From Caenorhabditis remanei (taxonomy: Eukaryota; Nematoda; Chromadorea; Rhabditida; Rhabditidae), in NCBI RefSeq assembly GCF_010183535.1, contig NC_071328.1, positions 1,860,001-1,924,000 on the forward strand: a stretch of DNA of 64,000 bases. Reading direction: 5' to 3'. Every line of letters begins with the position of its first letter. Within the stretch, counting starts at the first letter, position 1. Below, piece by piece: positions 63,358 through 64,000 of this stretch. Made by a program: the position numbers and the translations under genes. Below the pieces are notes generated by a model. The model was given only the letters and a program-made list of their open reading frames with translations, did not search any database and was not told where the DNA came from.

Positions 63358-64000
63358 GTAAGACATTTTGCAATCAAAACGTTTTGACCACCCAAATCGT
63401 AATCTTCAAGCGACACTTGTAGTTTTTAGTTGAAAATAGTCAACTTTGTGGGTATGACGTGCTCTCACTGATTGTCTCACAGCTTTGATTGTTTATGGAA
63501 TGTATAGATCAAGTCTAGATCTTCATTTTTGTAGTTGACAACTTTTTGATTGCTCCGCCCACTTTCGAGATATGCGCCTTTAAAGATTAGAGGCAAGAGA
63601 GTGTGCGAAAAGAAGAGAGCGCCTCCCTGCTTCACGTTAAAGGCGCATATCTAAAAAGGGGGCGTAGCTATCTAAAAAGTATCAACTAAAAAAATGTAGA
63701 TCTAGACTTGATCTATACAATCAATTTAGATTTACACTTATGCTATTGCAAAGAAATGAGTTGCAAGCTTTCAAAGTTTGTCAATTTTTAGAAAAGTATG
63801 AAAAAGAAGTCAAAGTTTGAGACTACGTAAGGGTGTTTAAACTACAGTTTTCAATACTTTTTAAAAATCAATGTATAGAACCAAACTAGATCTTTATTTT
63901 TGTAGTTGACAACTTTTTGATAGCTATCCACGCTTTTAAGATATGCGCCTTTTAAAATAACATATTTCCAAGGCGCAAGCGGGAAGTGAGGAGGACACGC
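63358..64000. other. Repeat-filled start of the next WSN-gene intron
   Basis: No coding character. 63503-63720 is an inverted repeat with TGTATAGATCAAGTCTAGAT at the left and its complement at the right. Each arm carries TTTTTGTAGTTGACAACTTT or the reverse, plus a GCGCCTTTAAAG motif. A second copy starts near 63873 (GTATAGAACCAAACTAGATC) and is cut by the window edge. Confidence 0.65.

Overview
The window is nuclear DNA from a nematode of the genus Caenorhabditis. The genes are split into short exons by AT-rich introns that almost all end in TTTTCAG or a close variant. The three best-recognised proteins correspond to C. elegans PRPF-4, EKL-1 and APP-1. Repeat-bloated introns and several apparent one-base frameshifts suggest a species other than C. 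elegans, in a draft-quality assembly. I worked without searches, so gene names rest on recognising family motifs and remembered protein sequences.

Layout. (1) 1-7787, minus: PRP4-type spliceosomal kinase prpf-4, running off the left edge. (2) 9037-22050, plus and divergent from prpf-4: ekl-1, a Tudor-domain protein of the CSR-1 small-RNA pathway. Its introns hold a 276-bp tandem repeat, a foldback element, at least eleven copies of a hairpin repeat, a hAT MITE, a tRNA pseudogene and a 2.3-kb minisatellite. (3) 22.5-33.6 kb: a large inverted duplication. Each arm carries a tRNA-Asp(GTC) about 90 bp upstream of an intact two-exon Myt1/Wee1-like kinase gene, and the arms flank a 3.3-kb spacer. 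(4) 33.6-34.5 kb, minus: three short exons that read as the C-terminal part of a small protein, possibly transthyretin-like, with a foldback element in one intron. (5) 35642-46570, plus: complete app-1 (aminopeptidase P), with a possible extra first exon encoding a signal peptide. (6) 46.6-48.9 kb: gene-free, mostly one 1.44-kb foldback element. (7) 48895-58866, minus: a nine-exon gene for a 525-residue protein I do not recognise, with an intronic tRNA-Arg(ACG). (8) 59419 to the right edge, plus: a WSN-domain, single-pass membrane protein leading into a probable tyrosine-phosphatase-like domain.

The genes are not an operon or a functional cluster; they are neighbours on a chromosome. What stands out is the non-coding DNA: foldback and TIR elements with intact target-site duplications, nested insertions, and fragments of real exon edges, often with their splice acceptor, duplicated into adjacent introns of at least three genes.
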